DNA of 64,000 bases from Marifrigoribacter sp965178585. Lineage in GTDB: Bacteria > Bacteroidota > Bacteroidia > Flavobacteriales > Flavobacteriaceae. This document shows positions 37,026-44,551 of this stretch, piece by piece. The DNA lies in assembly GCA_965178585.1 (NCBI GenBank), contig OZ238267.1, positions 1,178,001 through 1,242,000 of the forward strand, written 5' to 3'. Both the position numbers and the translations under genes were made by a program. The first letter of the stretch is position 1. Each line of letters starts with the position of its first letter. The notes beneath the pieces were generated by a model. That model had not been told where the DNA came from, did no database searches, and saw only the letters and a program-made list of their open reading frames with translations.

Positions 37026-38516
37026 TTATTCGACAATTAATTTTTTAATACTACTTTTTTCTCCATCACTTACTTGAATAAAATAAACTCCCTTGGAAAT
37101 CCATAAAAGCATTAAGTCAATAGATCCTTTGCTTTCTGTTCTCATGCTCTTGATGGTTTTCCCTCTGATGTCAAGCAGTACTATTTCTGAATTAGATAAT
37201 TCAGAAGGCAGGGTAATAGTAATATATGATTTTGCTGGATTAGGAATCATTTCAAATTTAATATCATTCAAAGTAACTTGATCTAGTATCTGATTAATAT
37301 GCATACAAATTGCTTCAAAAATATCCTCTTCAATAGTATAAAAAGCAGAAGTACCTACCTGATATTCTTGCTGAACACCATTAATTAAAAGTGAAAAAGA
37401 AACATCACTTCCTTCTATAAAATAATTATCACTTACAAGCCCGTAAGCTTCCCCTGGGTGACCAATAAAACTTTCAGATATAGCTAAACAAATAGCATCG
37501 TTAACTGAAAGGTTTGCATGATGTAAACCAAGTGCCCATCTATTAAACAGGCCACCATAATTATCTCCGTTTGATCCGTTATAATCCCATGCAATTGCTT
37601 TCATTAATTGATAATTTTCCTGTGTGATGTTTAGATTATAAAAAGCACCATCACTGGCAAGTGCTCTTGCGATAATATTCATCTCATGTGCAGTTATTCT
37701 TAATCCTCCTTGAGGAGCAAAATAAACGCCGTTAGTACCTGGGATATAATCATTTAGATTTGGTGCTATTGGCATAATGCCTTGATAATTATCCCATTGT
37801 GCTTCCCAACCATTATTATATCTATACAAAACAGATACATTATTAATATTTGTAAGATCTTGTATATTAAAACTACCATCAATTTCTAATGGAATTAATA
37901 TTTGCTCTCTCATAAAAACATCAAACCGTTGCCCACTAAGAGCTTCTATTAGAGTTCCTATAAGGCCATAATTAATATTACTGTAAGTAAAATAGGTTCC
38001 CGGGCTTTCTTGTCGCCACATATTAGCTGTATAAAAAGAGCCACTAGCCAAAAGAAGTTCTGATATATTAGGAATTGGGTTCTGGTTATAAGTAGCATTT
38101 AAAAATGGGGCATAGCCAGAACCATCTTGCAAACTACTAGTGTGAGATAGAAGCATTCTACAAGTTATGGGTATATTTAGGAAATTTGGGTTTCTAAGCT
38201 CGTAACCCAATATTTCAGAAATATCATCATCTAATCCTATCGCTCCATCATTGATTAATTTTATAAGACCTAAGGCTGTAAATGACTTAGATACCGATGC
38301 TATACGATATTGAGTATTCTCGTTAACTGGAAGATTTCTAGTATAATCTCTAAGTCCTATATAGGTTTCAGAAACAGCACCATTCACATTTACATATAAA
38401 GACATGCCCATTACTCCATAGTCATCTGCAATTTCTTGTAGGGTTGTTTCTAGATCTTGACTTAAAAGTGTAGAAACCTGAAAGAGTATAAATAAGAGTA
38501 CAATTTTTTTTTGCAT
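37026..38516 (-). CDS. Secreted serine hydrolase (beta-lactamase/class C-like) with T9SS domain
   Basis: I start at the ATG at 38516, which gives a signal peptide (MQKKIVLLFILFQVSTLLSQ); the frame extends 16 codons further upstream. The domain is a class C beta-lactamase-like serine hydrolase with SVSK (Ser74, Lys77) and YSNINYG (YxN). The last ~75 residues (FEMIPNPAKSYI...KKLIVE) form a T9SS type A sorting domain. It is likely an extracellular esterase or peptidase rather than an antibiotic-resistance enzyme. It is the only intact gene of the 1.9-kb cassette 36807-38711. A type IX sorting domain inside a cassette implies the array has evolved within Bacteroidota. Confidence 0.85.
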   Translation of the reverse strand: MQKKIVLLFILFQVSTLLSQDLETTLQEIADDYGVMGMSLYVNVNGAVSETYIGLRDYTRNLPVNENTQYRIASVSKSFTALGLIKLINDGAIGLDDDISEILGYELRNPNFLNIPITCRMLLSHTSSLQDGSGYAPFLNATYNQNPIPNISELLLASGSFYTANMWRQESPGTYFTYSNINYGLIGTLIEALSGQRFDVFMREQILIPLEIDGSFNIQDLTNINNVSVLYRYNNGWEAQWDNYQGIMPIAPNLNDYIPGTNGVYFAPQGGLRITAHEMNIIARALASDGAFYNLNITQENYQLMKAIAWDYNGSNGDNYGGLFNRWALGLHHANLSVNDAICLAISESFIGHPGEAYGLVSDNYFIEGSDVSFSLLINGVQQEYQVGTSAFYTIEEDIFEAICMHINQILDQVTLNDIKFEMIPNPAKSYITITLPSELSNSEIVLLDIRGKTIKSMRTESKGSIDLMLLWISKGVYFIQVSDGEKSSIKKLIVE

Positions 38517-38645
38517 TGGTTTTTTTAATCTAGAGTTAGTGTCATCTATAAAAATACAAATCACATAAAATAACTATTTTGTTAATTTGTATTTAGAGTC
38601 TTTTTAATTGGTTGTTAATTGTTTTTTGCCACGGTGCTTCTTAAG

Positions 38646-38681
38646 TTAGCCTTTCGTCATTTTTCTAAAGAATTTAATCAT
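38646..38681 (-). pseudogene. Remnant of a DUF6090 gene start
   Basis: ATG ATT AAA TTC TTT AGA codes MIKFFRKMTKG and then a stop. The first residues match the DUF6090 protein at 44552-45316 (MIKFFREI). The upstream bases also match: 38660-38712 and 45303-45347 share most positions, including TTTGTCATAA and the cassette boundary. The cassette start was therefore inherited from a DUF6090 cassette. Confidence 0.6.
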
Positions 38682-38705
38682 TCGTTATTAGTTTGTCATA
38701 ATGAA

Positions 38706-38836
38706 GCACAACGGTCTTGGCTATGAGTCGTAGCGTGGTTTAGCGATTAACTTTGCAAGTACACACCAAGCTGAAAATCCGCTAGGATTTTAAGAGGTAG
38801 GCGAGAACAAGCAATTACTTATAGCCATTGTTGTGC
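38706..38836 (-). repeat. attC-like site 4 (dioxygenase cassette)
   Basis: GCACAAC (38706-38712) and GTTGTGC (38830-38836) form the outer arms; TGGCTAT / ATAGCCA form inner arms. Spacers are GGTCT on one side and TT on the other. The outer arm GTTGTGC matches the cassette start GCACAAC at 39495-39501 over 7 bases. Confidence 0.8.
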
Positions 38837-38844
38837 GTAGTTTT

Positions 38845-39471
38845 TTATTCATAATCAGGTATATTCATTCCTAAAATTAAATTTCTATTCGCTGTCCAAA
38901 TTCCGTTTTCGTTTTCAAGTTTTACAATTCCAGAGCCACCTCTGTTTTTCTGTGATTTTCTTTTTTCAGTTGTTAGTTTTGGGTCGCTTTCAAAAAAATA
39001 GCTGTCTAAATAATATGGGATTGTATTTGGTTCTTTCACGTAGATATGAATATGTTCAGGTTCTTGAACTTTGGGATATGGTGCTGGTCTAAATGTATAA
39101 AAAGTAAATTTTCCGTCTTTACCCGTTTTCAGCCAACCACGATGTTGTCCGTGAGTTTTTTCCCAACCAATCGGTATTTTACTTGGTTGATAAATTCCGT
39201 TTCTGTTTGTGTGGTAAACGTAGAGTATGATGTTTTCAGCAGGCGTTTTTCCGTCTTTTTCAAATACAGTTCCTGTTATTTTCACTTTTGGTTCATTATC
39301 CTCAAATTTTGGTAAAGTTACTGTTGCTTTAGGTTCAAAATCCAATATCTTATAATCCATAAGTGCTTCGCAATCCTGACAAGGTCCACCGACTTTTTTT
39401 TCGGATTTAGATTGTCCTTTACAGGAAGTAACAACTAAAGTCATTAATATTATTCCTAAATATTTTTTCAT
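38845..39471 (-). CDS. Intradiol dioxygenase-like lipoprotein
   Basis: I start at the ATG at 39471 (MKKYLGIILMTLVVTSC), giving a lipoprotein signal. The rest is the intradiol ring-cleavage dioxygenase beta fold: KITGTVFEKDGKTPAENI, YHTNRNGIYQPS, THGQHRGWLKTGKDGKFTFYT and the metal-binding HxH segment EPEHIHIYV. Family enzymes use a Tyr2-His2 iron site to cleave catechols. Whether this small exported version is active is unknown; a protein-modifying or binding role is possible. It is the only gene of its cassette, with a leader of 29 nt and the stop 8 bases before the site. Confidence 0.82.
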   Translation of the reverse strand: MKKYLGIILMTLVVTSCKGQSKSEKKVGGPCQDCEALMDYKILDFEPKATVTLPKFEDNEPKVKITGTVFEKDGKTPAENIILYVYHTNRNGIYQPSKIPIGWEKTHGQHRGWLKTGKDGKFTFYTFRPAPYPKVQEPEHIHIYVKEPNTIPYYLDSYFFESDPKLTTEKRKSQKNRGGSGIVKLENENGIWTANRNLILGMNIPDYE

Positions 39472-39494
39472 TCTCGATGTTTTTTTCAAATGTT

Positions 39495-39630
39495 GCACAA
39501 CGTGTTTGTGTATGATTTCGTTGCGTATTTCAGCAACTAAATTAATAAACTAAAACGAACCAGAGGAAATTCCGAAGGAATTTCCAAGTAGGCTAGAACT
39601 AGCAATGAATTATACACGTTGTTGTGGCTA
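39495..39630 (-). repeat. attC-like site 5 (HARE-HTH cassette)
   Basis: The outer arm GTTGTGGCTA (39621-39630) is perfectly complementary to TAGCCACAAC at 40646-40655, the start of the same cassette. The loop holds GGAAATTCC..GGAATTTCC hairpin sequence. Confidence 0.82.
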
Positions 39631-39635
39631 GTGTT

Positions 39636-40613
39636 TTATTCTCCATTCGGAATGTTTTTATCTTTACAATACTTTTCAATTTCCGATTCCGAATCATTTT
39701 CAAAATAGCCGTCACAAAATTCGTCAAGCTCTTTTTCAGTCGATTTGTAATAACGTTCTTGAGCTGTCATTAATCTGTCTGTTTGCTCAATGAATTGTTC
39801 AAATTCCTTATTGATTTTACATAGTTTGTCGATAGTCTTAAAATCGAGGTCTTTGTAAATTGCTGGAAATAATATTTTACTTTGATATGGATTAGCATTT
39901 AGCTCAATTACTCCAATTCCGAACGATTGATTTAGTCTTTCCATTTCATCCGACAAACTATCACTAAACTCAAATGCTACTAAATATCCATAATTAGCCC
40001 AGCTCGAATTAGAAACTGCTTGAAAATAGGCTTTTTTCAATTCCGTGTCCGAATTTATTTCCTTTTTTAATTCGTAAGAGCTCAATTTAAAGGTATCAAC
40101 TCTATTAATTGACTTTAAGAAATTCTGACTTACTTTGGTTTGTAAATTCAAAAATTTTACTCCGACCATATCTGGATGTGTCCATATTTGGTTACTATCT
40201 TTTCCGTTTTTCGAATGTTCGTGGAATATTGTTTTTGAATATATTTTGGTGTTTTTCAAATAACTACTCAAAAGCTTATGTAAATCTCTTTCGTTATATG
40301 TTTTAGCTTTTACTTTTGGAAGTTTGGTAGTTGTGGTTGTAGTCGTACTACCAGATAAGATTTCAATTCCTATATCTTGCTCGTTTTTTGTTAAGTAGTA
40401 TGAATAAGAACCATTTTCTTGTTTAATTCTTTTTACACGTGAATCTCCATTTCGAATAAATTCTCCTAATTGAGCTGAAATTGTTGCTGGAGGAGTTTTA
40501 GCTTTACCAAAGTCGTAATAACCTTTTTCAATAATGTGGTCGTGAACTTCCATATAGTTTGTCAGTCCGTTTAAGTCGTCAAGACTTTTTAAAATGGATT
40601 CCTTTATTGTCAT
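39636..40613 (-). CDS. HARE-HTH/winged-helix protein, HrgA-like (tentative)
   Basis: I start at the second methionine (40613) because the frame upstream runs back to a GTG inside the recombination site. Residues 1-75 form a HARE-HTH-like winged helix (TIKESILKSLDDLNGLTNYM, PPATISAQLGEFIRNGDSRV, GSYSYYL). Residues about 110-250 resemble a nuclease-associated domain of the HrgA/COG2958 type with HPDMVGV and a long conserved region (SYELKKE...GYLVAFEFSD). HrgA occurs at restriction-modification loci in Helicobacter. The link is from memory and weak, but it fits a defence role. Confidence 0.6.
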   Translation of the reverse strand: MTIKESILKSLDDLNGLTNYMEVHDHIIEKGYYDFGKAKTPPATISAQLGEFIRNGDSRVKRIKQENGSYSYYLTKNEQDIGIEILSGSTTTTTTTKLPKVKAKTYNERDLHKLLSSYLKNTKIYSKTIFHEHSKNGKDSNQIWTHPDMVGVKFLNLQTKVSQNFLKSINRVDTFKLSSYELKKEINSDTELKKAYFQAVSNSSWANYGYLVAFEFSDSLSDEMERLNQSFGIGVIELNANPYQSKILFPAIYKDLDFKTIDKLCKINKEFEQFIEQTDRLMTAQERYYKSTEKELDEFCDGYFENDSESEIEKYCKDKNIPNGE

Positions 40614-40645
40614 ATTATAAATTTCATTTTCGGCTTTTCTTACAT

Positions 40646-40849
40646 TAGCCACAACGGTCTTGTATAAGGATAGTAGGGCGGAAAAAAGACGACTACCATT
40701 TGGTTGAACACAAACCGAATTTTTAAATTTTTCTTATTATCTTTTTTGTTTAATAAGCCAAATTTAAAAATTTGGCGACTTCGCAAAAGCGCCATTAGTA
40801 TTGGATAAAGCACTCATTGCCCTATTGTTTTTATACGTTGTTAGCCACA
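40646..40849 (-). repeat. attC-like site 6 (HNH-OmpA cassette)
   Basis: The outer arm GTTAGCCACA (40840-40849) pairs with TGTGGTTAAC at 42192-42201, the cassette start, with one mismatch. Inner arms TATAAGGATAGTAGGGC and GCCCTATTGTTTTTATA pair. At about 200 bp it is among the longer sites, with an internal CCAAATTT..AAATTTGG hairpin. Confidence 0.8.
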
Positions 40850-40852
40850 GTA

Positions 40853-42166
40853 TTATTCCGCATTAATTATCGTAACGTTACTTCTTCTATTCAAAACTAA
40901 ATCGCTTTTTCCACTATTTGTTGAAACAAAATTCTGCATACCAATTGGTTTAATAACGATAAGGTTTTCGGCAATACCAAACCCATTTAGTTTTGCTTTT
41001 AAATTATCAGCTCTAACTTTGCCTAATTTTTCATTAGATTCTTTTGAGCCAATAGTACAAGTAAATCCTTCGATAAGAACTTTGTAAGGGAAATCTAATT
41101 TTTTATACTCATTTGCAAATTTTGCCAAGACTGCTTTTCCATCGTTTGAAATGTCAGCTGAATTATATTCGAACATTGAACCAATTACAGGAATAATATT
41201 TTCATTTTCTATTATCGAATTAAACTCGGAAATATCAGTTATAGATTTCGTTAAGTCGTCTAAAGGCTTTGCAAATCTCATCTTTGTATTTTTTAAATCC
41301 TTATCGTTTGAGTTATTTTCAATCGTTTTATTTTCATCAGTGATTATTTCGGATTGAGGAACAATAGTAGTTTGATTGTTTTTGTTATCAAACGGAAATA
41401 TATTCTTAAACCATAAAAACAATAACAGTAAAATGATTATTACTATAATACCTAAAATAAGTTTAACAGGTACTTTGGAAGTATTAGCTGAATTAGAAGA
41501 TGAACTTGACTTTGAAGTATTTTTGGATTTTGAACTTTTATTTGAAGAATTTGATGAACTTCTTGATGTAGATGATTTTACAGGTGGTATAAATGCTGTT
41601 TTTTTATTAAATTTTGATGGCTGACTACTTTTCTGCTTATCATTATTGTCATAAGATTTTGGAAAATCAATGTTTGATAAAGAGTTGATGCTGTTTTCTG
41701 CATCTATCAATGCTTTTTTTGCAAGGTTTTTATCAATACCAAATCGCTCTAATTTTTCCTTTTTATCAAGTATATAATCCTTTAAATTATGTTGTCTTTT
41801 ATGAATGTTTATATCCCTTCTTGTAACTCCAACATTTTTAGGGTTATTGGCTATTTTTGCAATTTGTTCATCTGTATGAGTTCCTCTGAGTTTCATATAT
41901 AATTCATTCGCAGACACAATATGCTCAAAATCGTATGGGTCGCCACCTTTCATTATCTTACCTGTGTAAACATCTGTGAAAACTTTATGTTGTGGATTAA
42001 GTTTTAGTTCTCTGTCGAAATCTTTTTTATCGGTAATTTTAGGTAAACCTTTAATCCCTCGACCTCTATTAAGTGCTTCTTCATCCATTAAACGCACTCT
42101 AATCTCCTGTTCTTTATTTATAGCATCTCTATTGTAAGGTCTATTTGGGTCAAATTCTTCTTTCAT
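40853..42166 (-). CDS. HNH-like nuclease / transmembrane / OmpA-like fusion protein
   Basis: The 437-residue protein has three parts. Residues about 60-130 look like an HNH nuclease: VFTDVYTGK, YDFEHIVSANELY (Glu81-His82) and NNPKNVGVTRRDINIHK (Asn108 to Lys123). Residues 170-232 are a low-complexity Ser/Lys linker, followed by one transmembrane segment (233-254, VKLILGIIVIIILLLLFLWF). Residues 325-436 are an OmpA/MotB-like peptidoglycan-binding domain (VLIEGFTCTIGSKESNEKLG, RADNLKAKL, NRRSNV). The topology predicts a cytoplasmic nuclease and a periplasmic wall anchor. I know of no named family with this order. It is the only gene in its cassette. A role in phage defence is inference. Confidence 0.75.
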   Translation of the reverse strand: MKEEFDPNRPYNRDAINKEQEIRVRLMDEEALNRGRGIKGLPKITDKKDFDRELKLNPQHKVFTDVYTGKIMKGGDPYDFEHIVSANELYMKLRGTHTDEQIAKIANNPKNVGVTRRDINIHKRQHNLKDYILDKKEKLERFGIDKNLAKKALIDAENSINSLSNIDFPKSYDNNDKQKSSQPSKFNKKTAFIPPVKSSTSRSSSNSSNKSSKSKNTSKSSSSSNSANTSKVPVKLILGIIVIIILLLLFLWFKNIFPFDNKNNQTTIVPQSEIITDENKTIENNSNDKDLKNTKMRFAKPLDDLTKSITDISEFNSIIENENIIPVIGSMFEYNSADISNDGKAVLAKFANEYKKLDFPYKVLIEGFTCTIGSKESNEKLGKVRADNLKAKLNGFGIAENLIVIKPIGMQNFVSTNSGKSDLVLNRRSNVTIINAE

Positions 42167-42191
42167 ATTTTTTTTAGTAGGATTGGTATAT

Positions 42192-42327
42192 TGTGGTTAA
42201 CGGATTTTTATATGATTTGTGCGACTGGAAAATCGGAGATTTTTCGGTTGTAGCAAATCGATAGTTGAACGATTGTCGTTTGTATTAGTTCAAATGTAAG
42301 CATAAATTTTATGAGTTGTTGTGCTTA
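42192..42327 (-). repeat. attC-like site 7 (two-gene nuclease cassette)
   Basis: The outer arm GTTGTGCTTA (42318-42327) is perfectly complementary to TAAGCACAAC at 43152-43161, the start of the same cassette (12 of 13 positions if extended). The match holds although the 360-bp unit now follows that start. Confidence 0.8.
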
Positions 42328-42332
42328 GTGAT

Positions 42333-42641
42333 TTACTTTAAGTTCTCTTTAAAAGCATTCATTATTTTATCATTCGGTGATGAGAATAAGGCAAAAACAT
42401 TATCTGAATTTGCAGTAGTTTTCACATTTATTTCTACTCCTTTTTCCTTCTCGGATAAAACAATTTCAATTTTTCCGACAACTGTCATTTTTGTGTAGTT
42501 TGCAGAAATTTGATTTAAAAAATCATTCGTTTCAACTTTCTTAAAACCTCCTAATTCTAATGCGTTTAAACATTTTCCTTTAATTTCATTTATTTCTCCT
42601 TTTACTTGAAATTGTTGTTCTTTACTTTTTCTAATAGCCAT
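42333..42641 (-). CDS. Small protein of unknown function, partner of the following nuclease-like gene
   Basis: This 102-residue soluble protein (MAIRKSKEQQFQVKGEINEI...) has alternating hydrophobic residues suggesting a beta-rich domain (MTVVGKIEIVLSEKEKGVEI) and no cysteine motif or signal peptide beyond one structural Cys. I do not recognise the family. It begins three bases after the upstream nuclease-like gene stops, within the same cassette, so the two proteins probably work together; an inhibitor or effector role is possible. Confidence 0.65.
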   Translation of the reverse strand: MAIRKSKEQQFQVKGEINEIKGKCLNALELGGFKKVETNDFLNQISANYTKMTVVGKIEIVLSEKEKGVEINVKTTANSDNVFALFSSPNDKIMNAFKENLK

Positions 42642-42644
42642 ATT

Positions 42645-43127
42645 TTATTGATTTAAATTTTCTGTTGTTATTTTTCCGTCTTTATCTATAAAGTATACTT
42701 TGATACTTATTTTATTATCTGTAAAGAATTGTGAAACTCCGTTTATTAATTCAAAGTATCGGTCTTTCTTTGGAAATGCAATTGCTAATTGTATATTTTC
42801 ATAAATCTCTTTATAATTACCGTAATTATAAATACAACTTAGTAGAACTTCTGAAAACCAATGTTTCGCCTGTTGTTTAGGTTTTGTCGGTTTTATTTTT
42901 CCTTTATTCTTTCCATTAACGTAATAATTAGAAGGAAATCCTTTTACTTCAATTAACTCTGTTATTCTATTTTTTATTCCAATAATGTCAATTCCTTTTG
43001 CTTTAATGTTGTCAGAATTATCTTTAGCAATTTTGTAGTCATTATTCTTTAAATATTCGACAAGTTTTTTGCTTACATTCCCTTCATAAAACCAGTCAAT
43101 TTTGTGGTCAAATTTTTCTATATTCAT
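42645..43127 (-). CDS. PD-(D/E)XK-like nuclease domain protein
   Basis: The 160-residue protein has the restriction-endonuclease core: KKLVEYLKNNDYKI, then KGIDIIGIKNRITELIEVKG with Asp47, Glu60 and Lys62 at the catalytic positions. A late strand (YENIQLAIAFPKKDRYFELI) matches the usual conserved end. No methylase or helicase is beside it. It is the first gene of cassette 42201-43160 and starts 33 nt from the boundary. Function as a DNA nuclease in defence or a toxin pair is inferred. Confidence 0.65.
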   Translation of the reverse strand: MNIEKFDHKIDWFYEGNVSKKLVEYLKNNDYKIAKDNSDNIKAKGIDIIGIKNRITELIEVKGFPSNYYVNGKNKGKIKPTKPKQQAKHWFSEVLLSCIYNYGNYKEIYENIQLAIAFPKKDRYFELINGVSQFFTDNKISIKVYFIDKDGKITTENLNQ

Positions 43128-43160
43128 CTAGGTTTATTTTCATTCTTGCATTAAGCACAA

Positions 43161-43520
43161 CTGCCTGCTAAACGCAGTTCGTCCTTGAGAACGAAGATAC
43201 AAAAAGTGGAAGATAATGAGCTCTAGTTTCGCGCGGCCACGCGAGGCTAGAGTTTATTAGCCGTCTCGCTTAGTAAATTTTACTTTTAAAAATTTGCTGA
43301 GTGAGCCACTTTATTGGATCGGGAGTTCGATGGGTCGTGCCAAATTGCGTATAGGTACCGATGGTACATCGTTTTCCCTCGATGGGCAGTAAAAGCTGTA
43401 TTTATCAAGAAGTCTCTGGCCCAATTTGGTTTAGCAGGCAGATGGAACGCATTTCCAAAGGGGCGAGAACAGCGTAGCTGTGTAGCAACTTTGGTCAGCT
43501 TTTCGCTGAATGTGTTCCAT
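43161..43520 (-). mobile_element. 360-bp ORF-less cassette, copy 2
   Basis: Same length and sequence as 35612-35971 apart from one base that I could see. It again lies exactly between a cassette start (TAAGCACAA) and an attC-like site core. The identical exact boundaries at two unrelated targets show that the unit moves as a defined block. The hairpins described for copy 1 are conserved. Confidence 0.78.
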
Positions 43521-43653
43521 CGGTCTAGTATAAGAATAGTAGCGGATTTTTACGCAATACCTTTTCAGTTAAACACAGACCTTTTTTATATTTTCTAACT
43601 TTCGTTTTAGCGATTAAACCGCTATTATTTTTATACATTGTTGTAAGTAGTGC
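43521..43653 (-). repeat. attC-like site 8 (CDF transporter cassette)
   Basis: Arms AGTATAAGAATAGTAGCGG and CCGCTATTATTTTTATACA pair. The outer arm GTTGTAAGTAGTGC (43640-43653) pairs with GCATTACTTAC at the cassette start (44476-44486), which lacks the AAC core bases. The site is close in sequence to site 13. Confidence 0.78.
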
Positions 43654-43661
43654 TTTTTTAT

Positions 43662-44456
43662 TCACTTACTTAATTTCAATATTCTAAATGCTCCTTGAAT
43701 TACCAAAACAAAAACGATTGTTCCGATAATCAAATCAGGTTTGCTCGAACTCAACCAATTTACCAAAATTCCAGCAATTATTACTCCTAAATTGATAATC
43801 ACGTCATTTGATGTGAAAATCATACTCGCTTTCATATGAGCCTCTTCTTTGCTTTTTGACTTTTGCAAAATGTAAAGACAAATTCCGTTTGCAATAAGTG
43901 CAAAAATCGAAACGATAATCATTGTCGAAAAATCGGGAAGTTTCTCGTTTCCAAAAAATCTTCTTAAAACTTCCACAAATCCAATAATCGCAAGTGTTAT
44001 TTGAAAATATCCAGCAAGTTTTGCAATCCGCTTTTTCTTAATCAACGTTCCGCCAACCGCAAACAAGCTAATTCCGTATACGAAACTGTCGGCAAGCATA
44101 TCCAAACTATCGGCAACAAGACCCATTGATTTTGAGATTATTCCTGTTGTCATTTCGATAATAAAAAAGGCAAAATTGATTGCAAGTACAGACCAAAGTA
44201 GCTTTTTTTGGTTTGCATTTTCATTAAATTCTGTTTGGTCGGTCTGTTCGGTCGAGATTTTCTTTCCGCCTAAATTTAGTTCAATAACGGACTTTTCGAT
44301 TTGGTCGGATTCTCCGCTGTGAAAAACAGTCAGTTTTCGGTTCGGAATATCAAAGTCCAAATTCGCAATACTTGAAATTCCGTCCAATTTCATTCGGATT
44401 AGATTTTCCTCTGAAGGACAGTCCATTTTGGTAATTTCGAATATTGTTTTTTTCAT
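43662..44456 (-). CDS. CDF-family cation transporter with N-terminal HMA-like domain
   Basis: Residues 1-68 resemble a heavy-metal-associated domain (FEITKMDCPSEENLIRMKL). Residues about 88-262 have six hydrophobic segments of the cation diffusion facilitator fold, including GLVADSLDMLADSFVYG and a second metal-site segment SNDVIINLGVIIAG. It probably exports a divalent metal such as zinc, cobalt or cadmium using the proton gradient. Such HMA-CDF proteins are frequent in Bacteroidota. It is the only gene of its cassette, with a leader of about 29 nt. Confidence 0.83.
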   Translation of the reverse strand: MKKTIFEITKMDCPSEENLIRMKLDGISSIANLDFDIPNRKLTVFHSGESDQIEKSVIELNLGGKKISTEQTDQTEFNENANQKKLLWSVLAINFAFFIIEMTTGIISKSMGLVADSLDMLADSFVYGISLFAVGGTLIKKKRIAKLAGYFQITLAIIGFVEVLRRFFGNEKLPDFSTMIIVSIFALIANGICLYILQKSKSKEEAHMKASMIFTSNDVIINLGVIIAGILVNWLSSSKPDLIIGTIVFVLVIQGAFRILKLSK

Positions 44457-44475
44457 TCGGTTTCTGGGTTTTTCG

Positions 44476-44546
44476 GCATTACTTACGGTTGGTATATGAA
44501 ACGTAGCCTGCCGATAGGCGGCTATGATTTATATACATTGTTGTGC
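44476..44546 (-). repeat. attC-like site 9, short form (DUF6090 cassette)
   Basis: Only about 70 bp: GTAGCCTGCCGATAGGCGGC closes the hairpin and TATATACATTGTTGTGC forms the outer arm (GTTGTGC 44540-44546). It is nearly the same as site 10, and both are half the size of the other sites. Confidence 0.75.
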
Positions 44547-44551
44547 TTTCG

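Noticed and set aside
38517..38564. Upstream extension of the serine hydrolase start
   Set aside because: The extra 16 codons precede a perfect signal peptide beginning at 38516 and would place charged residues before it.
43314..43598. A 94-codon plus-strand ORF across the 360-bp unit and site 8
   Set aside because: The one base that differs in copy 1 turns a Trp codon into TGA, the frame runs into the recombination site, and the composition is not protein-like.
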